Shown in pieces: positions 31,257 to 42,405 of a DNA stretch of 64,000 nt (within the stretch, counting starts at the first letter, position 1; each line of letters opens with the position of its first letter). Both the position numbers and the translations under genes were made by a program. The stretch comes from Chryseobacterium sp. E1 (GTDB lineage: Bacteria > Bacteroidota > Bacteroidia > Flavobacteriales > Weeksellaceae). Location: NCBI GenBank assembly GCA_019203745.1, contig CP078104.1, positions 4,526,001-4,590,000 of the forward strand. Reading direction: 5' to 3'. The notes beneath the pieces are model-generated. The model had not been told where the DNA came from. It saw only the letters and a program-made list of their open reading frames with translations, and searched no databases.

Positions 31257-31643
31257 ATGAAACCGCTTATCATTGTTATTTTTATTCTGAATTCCATTGT
31301 AATGACGGCTCAGCAGAAGACCATCTCAAGAAAAGAATTGTTAAAAACAGCTCTTGATCAGAAAGTGAAATCTACAGAGATTCAGGAAATAACAATGGCT
31401 GCCGGACAAGGAGCACCTGAACATCTGCACCCCTGCCCAGTTTTGGGAATCATCAATTCCGGTGAAGCTGTTTTTCAGATCGAAGGACAAGAGAAAGTAG
31501 TACTTCATGAAGGAGATGCTTTTTACGAACCTAAAAATGTGAAAATCCTTCATTTTGATAATGCATCCGCTGAAAAACCACTTGTGTTTACAGCAATCTA
31601 CCTGAAGGAAGGGAATGAAGAAAATATCAGGTTCATAAAATAA
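31257..31643 (+). CDS. Secreted cupin-domain protein
   Basis: Intact, 128 residues. Signal peptide MKPLIIVIFILNSIVMTAQ. Cupin motif 1 is in APEHLHPCPVLGIINSGE (HxH) with IEGQEKVVLHEGDAFYEP, a single conserved beta-barrel. Metal-binding cupins of this size are small dioxygenase- or isomerase-like proteins; the substrate is unknown. Periplasmic or exported. Confidence 0.8.
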   Translation: MKPLIIVIFILNSIVMTAQQKTISRKELLKTALDQKVKSTEIQEITMAAGQGAPEHLHPCPVLGIINSGEAVFQIEGQEKVVLHEGDAFYEPKNVKILHFDNASAEKPLVFTAIYLKEGNEENIRFIK

Positions 31644-31699
31644 TACTTTTCATAAAAGTAAAGCATATAATTATCATTTTTAAAATTGATAAAACTCAC

Positions 31700-31730
31700 T
31701 TTGGTGCTTGGTAATTTATATGTAAATTTG
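31700..31730 (+). promoter_or_regulatory. lpdA promoter
   Basis: -33 TTTG at 31700-31703, 19-base spacer, -7 TAAATTTG at 31723-31730: a textbook Bacteroidota sigma-A promoter. Confidence 0.8.
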
Positions 31731-31773
31731 TGAGAATTAAGATAGATAATAATAAACAAATTCATACAATAAC

Positions 31774-33178
31774 ATGAGTCAATTCGATGTTACCGTAATA
31801 GGTTCCGGTCCTGGTGGTTATGTAGCTGCGATCCGTGCAGCACAGTTAGGTTTCAAAACAGCAATTATTGAAAAATATTCAACTTTAGGCGGAACTTGTC
31901 TTAACGTTGGATGTATTCCGTCAAAAGCACTTCTTGACAGCTCTGAACATTTCGAAAATGCAAAACACAATTTTGCAGGTCACGGAATCATCATCAACGA
32001 GCCGCAAGCGGATATCGCAAGAATGATCGAACGTAAAAACGAAGTGATCAAACAGAATACAGATGGAATCAGCTATCTGATGAACAAAAACCAGATCACG
32101 GTTTTTGAAGGAGTGGGAAGCTTTGAGTCTGCTACTCAGATCAAAATCACTAAAAATGACGGTTCTTCTGAAACGGTAGAATCTAAATATACAATCATTG
32201 CTACAGGTTCTAAACCTTCTACATTGCCTTTCATTACTTTAGATAAAGAAAGAGTGATCACTTCTACAGAAGCTTTAAACCTTAAAGAAATTCCTAAGCA
32301 TTTAGTCGTAATCGGAGGTGGGGTAATCGGTCTTGAACTGGGTTCTGTATACTTAAGATTAGGTGCTCAGGTGACTGTAGTTGAATTTATGGATAAAATC
32401 ATCCCTGGAATGGATGGAGCTTTAAGCAAAGAATTGACTAAAGTTCTTAAAAAAACAAGGTATGAAGTTCATGCTTTCTACAGCAGTTTCAGCTGTTGAG
32501 AGAAACGGAGATACTGTAAAAATCACTGCTAAAGATAAAAAAGGAGAAGAAGTAACAGTAGAAGGAGATTACTGTTTGGTTTCTGTTGGTAGAAAACCTT
32601 ATACAGACGGTCTTGGTCTTGAAAAAGCCGGAGTAGAACTGGATGAAAGAGGAAGAGTAAAAGTAAACGATCACCTTCAGACCAATGTTGCCAACATCTA
32701 TGCAATCGGTGACGTAATCAAAGGAGCAATGCTTGCGCACAAAGCTGAAGAAGAAGGAGTTTTCGTTGCTGAAACATTAGCAGGACAAAAACCTCACATC
32801 AATTATAACCTGATTCCTGGCGTAGTTTATACATGGCCGGAAGTTGCAGGAGTTGGTAAAACTGAAGAGCAGCTTAAAGAAGAAGGAGTAGCTTATAAAG
32901 TAGGTTCTTTCCCAATGAGAGCTTTAGGTAGAAGCCGTGCAAGTGGTGATATCGATGGTCTTGTTAAGATTATTGCAGACGAAAAAACAGATGAAGTTTT
33001 AGGAATGCACATCGTAGGAGCAAGAGCTGCCGACCTTATCGCAGAAGGTGTAATTGCTATGGAATTCCGTGCAAGCGCTGAAGATATTGCAAGAAGCTCT
33101 CACGCTCACCCAACCTATGCAGAGGCTATCAAAGAAGCTGCATTGGATGCTACGGCAAAGAGACCTATTCATATGTAA
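31774..33178 (+). CDS. lpdA: Dihydrolipoyl dehydrogenase (E3)
   Basis: About 468 residues. FAD-binding VIGSGPGGYVAAIRAAQLG, redox-active disulfide GGTCLNVGCIPSKALL, NAD-binding VVIGGGVIGLELGSVYLRLG, second FAD motif IYAIGDVIKGAMLAHKAEEE and catalytic HAHPTYAEAIKEA. It reoxidises lipoamide in pyruvate and 2-oxoglutarate dehydrogenases and the glycine cleavage system. A single break near 32456 (KVLKKQGMKFML after repair) splits it. Monocistronic with its own promoter and terminator. Confidence 0.95.
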
Positions 33179-33219
33179 TATTTGATTAAAAGATTTAATC
33201 ATTTAATATTAAAAAATTA

Positions 33220-33251
33220 AAGGCTGTTTCTTATTGAAGCAGCCTTTTTTG
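33220..33251 (+). terminator. lpdA terminator
   Basis: AAGGCTG (33220-33226) pairs with CAGCCTT (33240-33246), followed by T6. Confidence 0.8.
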
Positions 33252-33297
33252 TACTGCTTTTGGCATGAAAATGGAGATGCTTTTGAAAATTTTATGT

Positions 33298-34166
33298 ATG
33301 AAAAAGATTTTTATCAGTTGGATGCTTTTGGCGGGAATCAGTTCATGGGGACAGCAAGCAGGAAAAGCAGGAGAATTATTAAAAATGAGGCTTCCATTAC
33401 AGAAATGAGAACCTCTAAAAGCCCGGATGAAAGAAATAAAACTTTTGATCAGCCGAGATCTGGAAATAATACAACTCCTCAAAGAAGAGGAAATGAAAAT
33501 AGAATAAAAAATCCTGATTATCAGTGGAACAGAAACTATGGATATGCCGAAGTGTTTCTGAGAATACCCGAGCAGGGATTCTTTACCGTGGAAGTTGGAG
33601 ATCAGATGATGGCAAACGCCGCCGGAAAATACCGCTTTTTTGATTTGCAGTCGGGAAGAGTGCCTGTCTCTATCTATGAAAACGGTTTTTTAATTTACAG
33701 AACAACTTTAATGCTTCGTAATAACAGCAGAATGGTACTGGATTTCTTTACCAATGAAGGATTATATTTATTAGATTCCTATCCTGTAAAAGAACAATAT
33801 GGGTTTAATGACTGGAATGACATCTGGAATAATCCATATGGGAATCATCCCGGAGATTGGTCGGATTCCGGAAATGTTATGAGTAATAATTCTTTCCGCC
33901 AGTTCTTTGATATGCTGCAGAGAAATGAAAAATTTGATGATGGTAAAATAGCTATGATCAAACAGCAAATGCGAAGTACTATGTTTACTGCTGTGCAAAT
34001 AAGAGATTTGGTGAAGGCGCTTAGCTTTGATAATAATAAAATAGCAATGGCCAAGTCGATGTATCGTAATTGTGCCGATAAAGACAGGTACTTCGTCGTA
34101 TACGATGCTTTTGATTTTGAAAGCAGCAAACGTGAAGTAATGGAGTATATTTCCCGATCGGAATAG
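33298..34166 (+). CDS. Secreted DUF4476-domain protein
   Basis: About 289 residues. The likely start is ATG 33298, giving signal peptide MKKIFISWMLLAGISSWGQQ and a one-base break in the A-run near 33384 before NEASITEMRTSKSPDE. An earlier in-frame ATG lies inside the lpdA terminator and lacks a signal peptide, so I reject it. The middle is a beta-sandwich-like region (FFTVEVGDQMMANAAGKYRF). The C-terminal 90 residues (FRQFFDMLQRNEKFDDGKIA, QIRDLVKALSFDNNKIAMAK) are the helical DUF4476. Role unknown. Confidence 0.75.
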
Positions 34167-34187
34167 ACACAGTTTTTATTTTAAACA

Positions 34188-34634
34188 TTACATCATCTTT
34201 ACCCTGTCATAAAATTTAGATCCCTTCGGAGCAATATTGAACTGTACACCAAAAGTGATTCCTTTAAAATATTTTTCTCTGTGAATGGGAAAAGCATATC
34301 CCGTATTCAGAAACAGCGCATTGAATAACGAAATTCCGATCCTGGGCTCCAACGAATATTGATTGCCGGAAACCCCAAACATCACACCATTATTAACAAA
34401 GTTGATATTAGCTTCCGGAATAAACTTATCTGTCTCATTAATCCGGGTGTAAAGTACAGAAGGACCAATAATTAAGGATTTATAATTAGATTCCCCGATT
34501 CTGAACTCCAGGCCTGCCTGCAGAACATTCCTTCCGGTATAGCGGTAACCGATGTTAAGGGCTGTTTTATCCAACAGCTGTGCATAAGAGATCATGCTGA
34601 AAAGAAAGAAGGAGAGAACAAAATATTTTTTCAT
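34188..34634 (-). CDS. Small outer-membrane-like protein
   Basis: Intact, 148 residues. Signal peptide MKKYFVLSFFLFSMISYAQ, then alternating beta-strand sequence (LNIGYRYTGRNVLQAGLEFR, YSLEPRIGISLFNALFLNTG, FKGITFGVQFNIAPKG), which suggests a small beta-barrel or lipocalin-like fold. No family recognised. Convergent with the DUF4476 gene. Confidence 0.6.
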   Translation of the reverse strand: MKKYFVLSFFLFSMISYAQLLDKTALNIGYRYTGRNVLQAGLEFRIGESNYKSLIIGPSVLYTRINETDKFIPEANINFVNNGVMFGVSGNQYSLEPRIGISLFNALFLNTGYAFPIHREKYFKGITFGVQFNIAPKGSKFYDRVKMM

Positions 34635-34731
34635 GGTATGGTATTTTATTCAAATGTACAGGTTTTAAAGGCTTTTGAAAGATAAAATGATTCTTAAAAA
34701 TATTCAGTAGGTTAAAATCTTCAAATTTCCG

Positions 34732-34739
34732 TACCTTTG
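34732..34739 (+). promoter_or_regulatory. -7 box TACCTTTG for cvfB
   Basis: TAnnTTTG match 19 bases before the start codon. Confidence 0.5.
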
Positions 34740-34758
34740 TCAGCTAATTTTATCATCA

Positions 34759-35586
34759 ATGCAACTCGGAAAAACTCAGAATTTACAAATTTCAGAAAAA
34801 ATTAATTCAGGATGGATCTTAACAGATGAAGAATCCGGTGAAAAAGCTTTTCTTCCAAAAATCTTCATTCGTGAAGAGCAGGAAGTGGGTGAGTACGTTG
34901 AAGTTTTTGTATATCAGGACGATGATAAACTTAAGGCTACTACGGAAATTCCATTGGCTGAAGTAGGTGAATTCGCTGTTATGAGTTGTGTGCAGAGCCT
35001 TCCGAGCGGAGCATTTATGGACTGGGGAATTATTAAAGATCTTTTTATCCCTTACAAACAGCAGAAAACCAAGATTATTGAAGGCAAAAGATATCTTGTT
35101 TACATTTATGTAGATGAGGATATGGAGCTGATCACAGGAACAACCAAGTTCAAGAGAAATCCTCAGTATCAGGATCTTCCTTTCAGAAAAGGAGATAAAG
35201 TAGATCTGATCATGATGAACGAAGGTGAGCTGGGCTGGAATGTGGTGATCAATAAGCAATATATTGGTTTGATTTACGCTTCTGATGTTTTCAAAAAGCT
35301 GTATCCTTTATCAGAGGAAAAAGGATACATCAAGGCAATCCGTGAAGACGGAAAAATAGATGTTTCACTACAGCCTGACGGCTTTGAAAATATCGACGAA
35401 TTTAAACAGAAGATTCTGGATAAACTGGAAGAAAACTACGGGTTGCTGTATGTGTCTGATAAGTCTTCACCTGAAGAGATCAAAGATGAGCTTCAGATGA
35501 GCAAGAAAAACTTTAAAAAAGCAATCGGCGGACTTTATAAAGATAAGATCATCGATATTCTTGAAGATAAGATCAAATTATTATAA
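34759..35586 (+). CDS. cvfB: CvfB-type S1 RNA-binding protein
   Basis: Intact, 275 residues. Tandem S1-like OB folds (KINSGWILTDEESGEKAFLP, VMSCVQSLPSGAFMDWGIIK, DLFIPYKQQKTKIIEGKRYL, KKLYPLSEEKGYIKAIREDG) and a C-terminal winged helix (LLYVSDKSSPEEIKDELQMS, KKNFKKAIGGLYKDKII). CvfB homologs bind RNA and affect virulence-gene expression in staphylococci; the role here is unknown. Own promoter and strong terminator. Confidence 0.85.
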   Translation: MQLGKTQNLQISEKINSGWILTDEESGEKAFLPKIFIREEQEVGEYVEVFVYQDDDKLKATTEIPLAEVGEFAVMSCVQSLPSGAFMDWGIIKDLFIPYKQQKTKIIEGKRYLVYIYVDEDMELITGTTKFKRNPQYQDLPFRKGDKVDLIMMNEGELGWNVVINKQYIGLIYASDVFKKLYPLSEEKGYIKAIREDGKIDVSLQPDGFENIDEFKQKILDKLEENYGLLYVSDKSSPEEIKDELQMSKKNFKKAIGGLYKDKIIDILEDKIKLL

Positions 35587-35592
35587 AAATAA

Positions 35593-35619
35593 AAACGGGC
35601 AGAAATTTCTGCCCGTTTT
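35593..35619. terminator. Strong terminator after cvfB
   Basis: AAAACGGGCAGAAA and its complement make a near-perfect palindrome ending in TTTT. Confidence 0.85.
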
Positions 35620-35754
35620 CTATTATCCTTGATTACGAGCCGATTCTTTGCTGACCTGTCTTCTTAAAGCTTTACCTTAACCTATAAATTCCCCGGATAT
35701 TTTTTATTGCGAGGTAGGTTGATGCATTCAATCATCAGGAACTTATTTCAAAAA

Positions 35755-35770
35755 CATGATGCATATCATG
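35755..35770. promoter_or_regulatory. Inverted repeat CATGAT-N4-ATCATG
   Basis: Perfect 6-bp arms 20 bases upstream of the first TetR-type operator; possibly another regulator's site in the efflux promoter region. Confidence 0.35.
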
Positions 35771-35790
35771 ATTTTTCTGTTTAATTTTTT

Positions 35791-35860
35791 TGTTTAACAA
35801 TTTTGTCAAAAATATTTTTTACTATAAATTTGCACAAATTTGTTTAACAAAAATGTCAAA
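35791..35860 (+). promoter_or_regulatory. Paired TetR operators around an efflux-operon promoter
   Basis: TGTTTAACAAnnnTGTCAAA occurs at 35791-35810 and again at 35841-35860, exactly 50 bases apart. Each contains an imperfect dyad TTTRACAA..TTGTYAAA. The -7 box TAAATTTG (35825-35832) lies between them and the second copy covers the ATG of the TetR gene. This is the expected layout for tight autorepression. Confidence 0.7.
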
Positions 35861-36444
35861 TCAAGCAAAAAAGACCAAACACAGGAATTGATCAAGGAGA
35901 CAGCGAAGAATTTATTCTTTGTGAAAGGAAAATTTGATGCTACTACGCAGGAGATTGCCGATGAAGCGGGAGTGAACAGGACCCTTATTAATTATTATTT
36001 CCGTTCAAGAGATAAACTTATCCAGATCATCTTTGATGAAGCGCAAAGAGTAGAACAGGAAAAATCAAAGATCATTCAGAATGCTGATCTCCTTTTAAAG
36101 AAAAGATTAGCAAGTTCATAGAAGGAAGCCTTGCCACAAGCCTTCAGTATCCCTATCTGGAGACCTATATCGTTTCGCAGATCAATAAGGGCACCTGCCA
36201 TCAGAGAGAAATTGAAGAAGATATCCTCAACCAGATGTATAGCGATATTGAAAAAGAAATGGAATTGGGAAATATTGAAAAAATGGCTCCCGTTCAGTTT
36301 ATCCTGAACATGGTTTCATTGTTGGTTTTTCCGAGTGCTATAAGACCGCTGTTTATGGAGAATCTGATGATCAGTGATGAAGATTATGATAAGATTATTT
36401 CAGAAAGAAAAGAAATCATTATCAATATATTATTTAAAAATTAA
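35853..36444 (+). CDS. TetR-family repressor of the efflux operon
   Basis: About 197 residues. Start ATG 35853 with one A missing in the AAAAAA run near 35875 (expected MSNQAKKDQTQELIKETAKN). The HTH is in ATTQEIADEAGVNRTLINYY followed by FRSRDKLIQIIFDEA; the C-terminal ligand-binding domain is helical (SDIEKEMELGNIEKMAPVQF). A second break near 36105. It lies 90 bases upstream of a TolC/RND operon on the same strand, so it very likely represses that pump. Confidence 0.8.
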
Positions 36445-36534
36445 AAAAGGTTAAAGTATTTCTTACAATGGTTCGTCAATTAGAAATAAAATAATGACTG
36501 AAAATTAAATAAAAAATAAACGAAGTATAAAATT

Positions 36535-37886
36535 ATGAAAAGAAAACGTATAACTGCTAAAAAGCTAAAAATCGGGATAGCTGCAGCATTTATGATTTTC
36601 GGTTTTTCATCGGTGTCTGCCCAGCAGCAGGTTTCCCTTCAGGAAGCGATCAAACAGGCACTTCAGAATAAAGCAGAAGCTAAAAAGGCAGCTTTACAGA
36701 TCAAAAAAGCCGAATATAAGATTGATGAGGCCAGAGCCGGGGCTCTTCCACAGATCAGTGCAACAGCCGGACTTACATACAACCCGGTTATTCAGGAATC
36801 TTTGCTTGAATTTGGTGGTGAAAGAATTAAAGCACAGCTTGGGCAACCCTGGAGCTCAAGTGCTGTTGTTCAGCTTCAGCAGGCATTATTCGATCAGAGA
36901 GTATTTACAGGATTGAAAGCTGCAAAAACTACAAGAGAATTTTATGTGCTGAATGCAGACCTTACCAACGAACAGATTATTGAAAATGTAGCAACGGCCT
37001 ATTATCAGGTTTTTGTGCAGGAAGAGAATCTTAAAACGGTAGAAGCAAGCTATACCAATACCGAAAAGGTAAGAAATGTTATTAAAAGCCTTGTAGATAA
37101 CGGGTTGGCAAAATCAATCGATTTGGACCGTACCAATGTACAGCTTACTAATATCGGGTCAAACAAGCAGCAATTGATCAATTCAGTGGAACTTTCAAAA
37201 AATGCTTTGAAATTCTATATGGGAGTTCCTATCGGGACCGATATCGAACTTGAAGAAAAGACAATTGAGCCGAAACCTGAATTGATTGCGAGTAATGTAA
37301 ACCTTGAAAACCGTACGGAACTTAAGGTTTTAAACAAGAACAGAGAACTTCTTCAGTTCAATAAAAAAGCTACAGAAGCTTATCTCTATCCTACCGTTAA
37401 TCTTACCGCAAGCTATGGTTGGGCCGGTATGGGGAAAAATTTCCTTTAACGAATGGACTGAATAACGGAGTGCTTTGGAGTGATTATTCAGCAATAGGCC
37501 TGAATGTGAATATTCCAATTTTTACAGGTGGAGCTACAAAAGCAAGAATTCAGCAGGCTGAAATTGATATCCAGGATATTGATCAGGATATTCAGAAAAC
37601 ACAGCTGAGTCTTGATCTGGATTATAAAAATGCCATTACCAATATGGAAAATGCCATTATCAATATCCAAAGTACAAAAGACAATGTAGAACTGGCTGAA
37701 AGAGTACAGAAAAATACCCAATCGAACTATCAATATGGTCTGGCAACACTTACAGAAGTACTGGATTCTGAAAATGCTTTAACACAGGCAAAACAGAACT
37801 ATTCCAATGCATTACTGGATTACAAACAGGCTGAGATCAAGCTGATAAAAGCTAAGGGTGAACTAAACACACTACAAAACTTATAA
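36535..37886 (+). CDS. TolC-family outer-membrane efflux protein
   Basis: About 450 residues. Long signal peptide (KLKIGIAAAFMIFGFSSVSAQ) and two outer-membrane-efflux repeats: VSLQEAIKQALQNKAEAKKA, IIENVATAYYQVFVQEENLK and DNGLAKSIDLDRTNVQLTNI in the first, LSLDLDYKNAITNMENAIIN and YGLATLTEVLDSENALTQAK in the second. Forms the trimeric exit duct for the pump encoded by the next two genes. One break near 37440. Confidence 0.9.
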
Positions 37887-37895
37887 TAAACGAAA

Positions 37896-38956
37896 ATGAA
37901 AAAACTTTAATATATATCATCGTAGCTGCTGTACTGGTAGGTTTAGCTGCTTACAAGATTGCCGGTAACAAAGAAAAGCAGACCCAGGAAGTAAAAGAAG
38001 TTGCCAAGCAGGTAGATAAGATCAACGTAAATATTGTAACGGTTACAAGAGAAAATATTGATACGGATTATTCTGCAAACGGAACTTTCCTTCCTAAACA
38101 GGAAATGAATCAGTCTTCAGAAATCTCAGGACGTATTGTCAATGTTTTGGTAAAAGAAGGATCCAGAGTAGGGGCAGGTCAGGTTTTGGCAACAATCAAA
38201 AGAGATGCAATTGAAGTTGACGTTACACAGGCGCAGAATAACCTTCAGAATGCGATCATTGATAACCAGCGTTATGAAAATGCATATAAAACCGGAGGAG
38301 TTACCAAACAACAGCTTGACAATTCAAGATTACAGCTTAAAAATATGCAGGCTGCCGTTAAAGCTCAGGGAGTAAAAGTAAATGATACAAGCATCCGTGC
38401 AGGAATCAGCGGTACAATCAACAAAAAGATGGTTGAGCCGGGAACTGTAGTTTCTCCGGGAACGGCAATGTTTGAAATCGTTAATATCAACAGCCTGAAA
38501 CTTTCGGTATTAGTGGATGAAAGCCAGATCGGAAAAATTCAGCTGGGTCAGGAAGTTCCTATTAAAGTGAACGTTTTACCGGAAGATTCTTTCGTAGGTA
38601 GAATTACATTCATTGCTCCTAAAAGTGATGCCTCTTTGAATTTCCCTGTTGAAATCGAAGTTCAGAACAGAGGAAACCTAAAAGCAGGGATGTATGCAAC
38701 GGCTAAATTCAGCACAAACCACGGTGCAGAAACGCAGAATATGCTGACAGTTCCTGCAGAAGCGTTTGTAAATGGAGTAAGTTCAGGGCAGCTATTCGTT
38801 GTTGAAAATGGAGTTGCCAAGCTGATCAAAGTAACTATTGGAAAAGTTTACGGAGACAAAGTACAGGTATTGAGCGGACTGAACGGTGGTGAACAAGTAG
38901 TAACCAGCGGACAGATCAACCTGGACAATGGATCTAAAGTGAACATTATAAAGTAG
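37896..38956 (+). CDS. RND efflux periplasmic adaptor (MFP)
   Basis: About 353 residues. Start ATG 37896 with a break in the run near 37905; the repaired N-terminus is MKKLIYIIVAAVLVGLAAYK, one membrane anchor. Barrel-sandwich halves (SSEISGRIVNVLVKEGSRVG, IRAGISGTINKKMVEPGTVV) flank a helical hairpin (DVTQAQNNLQNAIIDNQRYE). The C-terminus has TVPAEAFVNGVSSGQLFVVE. Links the inner-membrane RND pump to TolC. 9 bases after the TolC gene. Confidence 0.9.
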
Positions 38957-38963
38957 AAGATTT

Positions 38964-41900
38964 ATGAAGTTAGCAGAAATATCGATCAAAAGACCTTCGT
39001 TGGTAATCGTATTATTTACGATTCTGACGTTGGGAGGTATCCTGAGTTATACACTCATGGGATACGAATTGATTCCGAAGTTTGAAACCAATATGGTAAC
39101 CATTTCTACGGTATACCCTGGAGCTTCGCCTGCAGAGGTGGAAACCTCCGTAACCCGGAAGATTGAGGATGCCGTAGGGTCTTTGGAAAACGTAAAAAAG
39201 TAGAATCTTCTTCATATAAAGTTTATCGGTTATCATGGTTCAGCTGAACGACGGAGCCGATGTAGACTATGCTTTGAATGATGCGCAGAGAAAGGTAAAT
39301 GCTATTCTGGCAGACCTTCCTGATGATGTAAAAGCACCGTCACTGAACAAATTCTCACTGGATGACCTTCCGATTATCACGATGAGTATTTCATCCGATA
39401 AACTGAACAGTAAGGATCTTTATGACTTACTGGATAAAAAGATAGAACCCATTTTTTCCCGTGTAAACGGTGTGGCACAGGTAGATCTTGTAGGTGGACA
39501 GGAAAGAGAAATTCAGGTGAACCTGGATGAGAAAAAATTACAGGGGTATGGGCTTTCAATAGGTGATGTACAACAGGCAATTCTTTCATCAAACCTTGAT
39601 TTCCCTACAGGAAGTTTGAAAACGAGAACTACAAAATCTACAATCAGACTTTCAGGAAAGTATAAATCTACTGAGGAAATGAACAACCTTGTGGTTTCCA
39701 ATAAAAATGGAGCACAGGTACGTTTATCTGATATTGCAACCGTTTTCGACTCTCAGAAAGACGTAGAAAAAGTAGCGAGATTCAACCAGTTTCCTACCAT
39801 CCTGATGCAGGTGAAAAAGCAGTCTGACGCCAATGCGGTGGCTGTATCTGAAAGTGTTCAGAAAACCATCAAGACTGTAGAGGAAGCGTACAAAGTTCAG
39901 GGAGTAAAAGTAAAAATCGTAAACGATACGACTGAATTTACCCTTGAATCTGCCAACCACGTTATTTTCGACTTATTCTTAGCGATTATCCTCGTGGCAA
40001 TTGTAATGCTACTATTCCTTCACAGTATCAGAAACGCATTTATCGTAATGGTTTCTATCCCGGCATCATTGGTAGCGGCATTCATTGGAATGAACCTGAT
40101 GGGCTATACTTTGAACCTGATGAGTTTACTGGGACTGTCCCTTGTGGTAGGAATCCTGGTGGATGATGCGATCGTTGTACTGGAAAATATTTACCGTCAC
40201 ATGGAGATGGGTAAAAGCAAGATCAGAGCAGCTTATGACGGTGCCTCTGAGATCGGATTTACCGTTGCTGCGATTACCTTGGTAATTGTGGTGGTATTCT
40301 TACCGATTGCGATGAGCTCAGGGCTTGTAGCAAACATCCTGGCACAGTTCTGCGTCACGGTGGTTATTGCAACCTTATTATCCTTGCTGGCTTCATTTAC
40401 CATCATTCCTTGGTTATCATCAAGATTTGGTAAACTTGAGCACCTGACCGGTAAAAACTGGTTCGAGAAATTCATCCTTTGGTTTGAAGGTTTAATTGAC
40501 AGATTTACACACTGGGTTACAGACATCCTTGAATGGTGTCTTAAAACAACTTTAAGAAGAATTTCTACAGTTGTGATCACCTTCATTATTCTGATCAGTT
40601 CATTCTCTTTGGTAATCTTCGGATTCATCGGAGGTGAATTCTTCCCACCAATCGACCGTGGTCAGTTCCTGGTACAAATGGAGCTTTCAAAAGATGCAAC
40701 CGTTGAAAAAACAAACCAGCTGACATTAGAAGTTGAAAAGTTTTTAAGAAACGATAAAGATGTTGTAGACCTTATTACAACAGTAGGACAGCAGTCTACA
40801 GGTTTTGGTGGAGCACAGGCAACAACATACCAGTCTGAAGTTCAGGTAAACTTAACAGACAAATCTGAACGTTCTGAAAGTACCAACATCAAAGCTGCAA
40901 AAGTAAAAAGAGCTTTAGAAGAGAAATTTACAGGAGTAGAGTTCAAAACAGCTCCAATCGGGATTATGGGTGCTGAGAATGCGCCGATCGAAATGGTAGT
41001 GACGGCTCCTGATAATGCAATTGCTGTAAAAGAGGCAACAAGAATTTTAGAATTGTTGAAAAAGTTCCTGGAGCAGTAGATGCTGAATTGTCAACAGACT
41101 CTGGTAACCCGGAAGTACAGGTGACGATAGACAGAGATAAAATGGCTTCTTTAGGCTTAAACCTTTCAAGTGTAGGACAAACGATGCAGACTGCATTCAA
41201 CGGAAACACAGACGGGAAATTCAGAGCCGGAGAATATGAATATGATATCAACATCCGTTTTGGGGATGTCAACAGACAATCTATTGATGATGTTAAAAAC
41301 CTGATCTTTACAAACACTCAGGGTCAGCAGGTTCGTCTGAGCCAGTTTGCTGAGGTAAAAATGGGTTCAGGGCCAAGTTTGCTTGAGCGTAGAGATAAAT
41401 CTCCTTCTGTAAAAGTAAGAGCTAAAGCAGTAGGTAGACCGGTAGGAGATGTAGCGAACGAATGGGCTGCTAAATTCATGAATGATAAAAAACCTGTGGG
41501 TGTTGATTACATCTGGAGTGGTGATATGGAAAACCAGCAGGAAGGTTTCGGTACTTTAGGAATTGCATTATTGGCGGCTATCGTATTGGTATACCTGGTA
41601 ATGGTATCGTTATATGACAGTTTCGTATATCCATTCGTGGTATTGTTCTCTATTCCGCTGGCGATGATCGGGGTAATGGTAATTCTTGCCTTGACTGCGA
41701 ATTCATTGAATATCTTTACAATGCTGGGGATGATCATGTTGATTGGTCTTGTTGCGAAGAATGCGATTATGATCGTAGACTTTACCAACGCAAGAAAAGA
41801 GGCGGGAGCAAGTACTCATGATGCATTGATTCAGGCCAACCACGCCCGTCTTCGTCCGATCCTGATGACAACTATTGCGATGATCTTCGGTATGTTACCG

Positions 41901-42146
41901 ATTGCATTGGCAACAGGAGCCGGAGCAGAGATGAACAAAGGTCTTGCATGGGTAGTAATCGGTGGTCTGACATCGTCTCTATTCCTTACATTGATCATTG
42001 TACCGGTAGTATATTCATTATTTGATTCTATTCTGCGCAGAATGGGTAAAGATAATAAAGTAGACTACGAAGCTGAAATGAAGGCAGACTATGTACACAG
42101 AGAACTGAATGAAGACGGATTTACACCTAAGCATTTAGACAAATAA
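38964..42146 (+). CDS. RND efflux permease (AcrB/HAE1 type)
   Basis: About 1060 residues. N-terminal ISIKRPSLVIVLFTILTLGG and VYPGASPAEVETSVTRKIED are typical of HAE-1 pumps. The proton-relay Asp pair is in LVVGILVDDAIVVLENIYRH. The second half repeats the fold (IALLAAIVLVYLVMVSLYDS, GLVAKNAIMIVDFTNARKEA). Exports drugs or lipophilic compounds using proton motive force. Breaks near 39196 and 41055. Last gene of the TetR-TolC-MFP-RND operon. Confidence 0.92.
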
Positions 42147-42171
42147 AATATCATATACCTTTAATTAATCG

Positions 42172-42205
42172 AAAGCGCTTCAGATTTTCTGAGGCGCTTT
42201 TTATT
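42172..42205 (+). terminator. Terminator of the efflux operon
   Basis: AAGCGC..TCAG and CTGA..GCGCTT stem with a TTTTTATTTT tail. Confidence 0.8.
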
Positions 42206-42298
42206 TTCATAACCGGATCTTATGTTTGTAATCATAAACAGATTCAGAAATAACCAATATTTTTGAGTTTAATAATTGTGTACTGCAATCTTCTATCT

Positions 42299-42330
42299 AA
42301 GCCGTTCCATATTCCTGGATGCGGCTTTTT
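42299..42330. terminator. Hairpin with T-run upstream of arr
   Basis: AAGCCG..TCCA and TGGA..CGGCTT then TTTTT. Its position between the efflux terminator and the arr promoter suggests a second terminator. Confidence 0.5.
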
Positions 42331-42370
42331 CATTGCGATATGCTTATATTCCGGACTGAATTAAATTATG

Positions 42371-42378
42371 TAAGTTTG
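42371..42378 (+). promoter_or_regulatory. -7 box TAAGTTTG for the TPR-Arr gene
   Basis: TAnnTTTG match 27 bases before the start codon. Confidence 0.5.
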
Positions 42379-42405
42379 CAGCATCTAGGTTAAAAAAATA
42401 AAAAT

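Noticed and set aside
31774..33178. lpdA as a pseudogene
   Set aside because: One single-base break in a gene with every catalytic motif, in a window where dozens of genes show the same error; sequencing error is far more likely.
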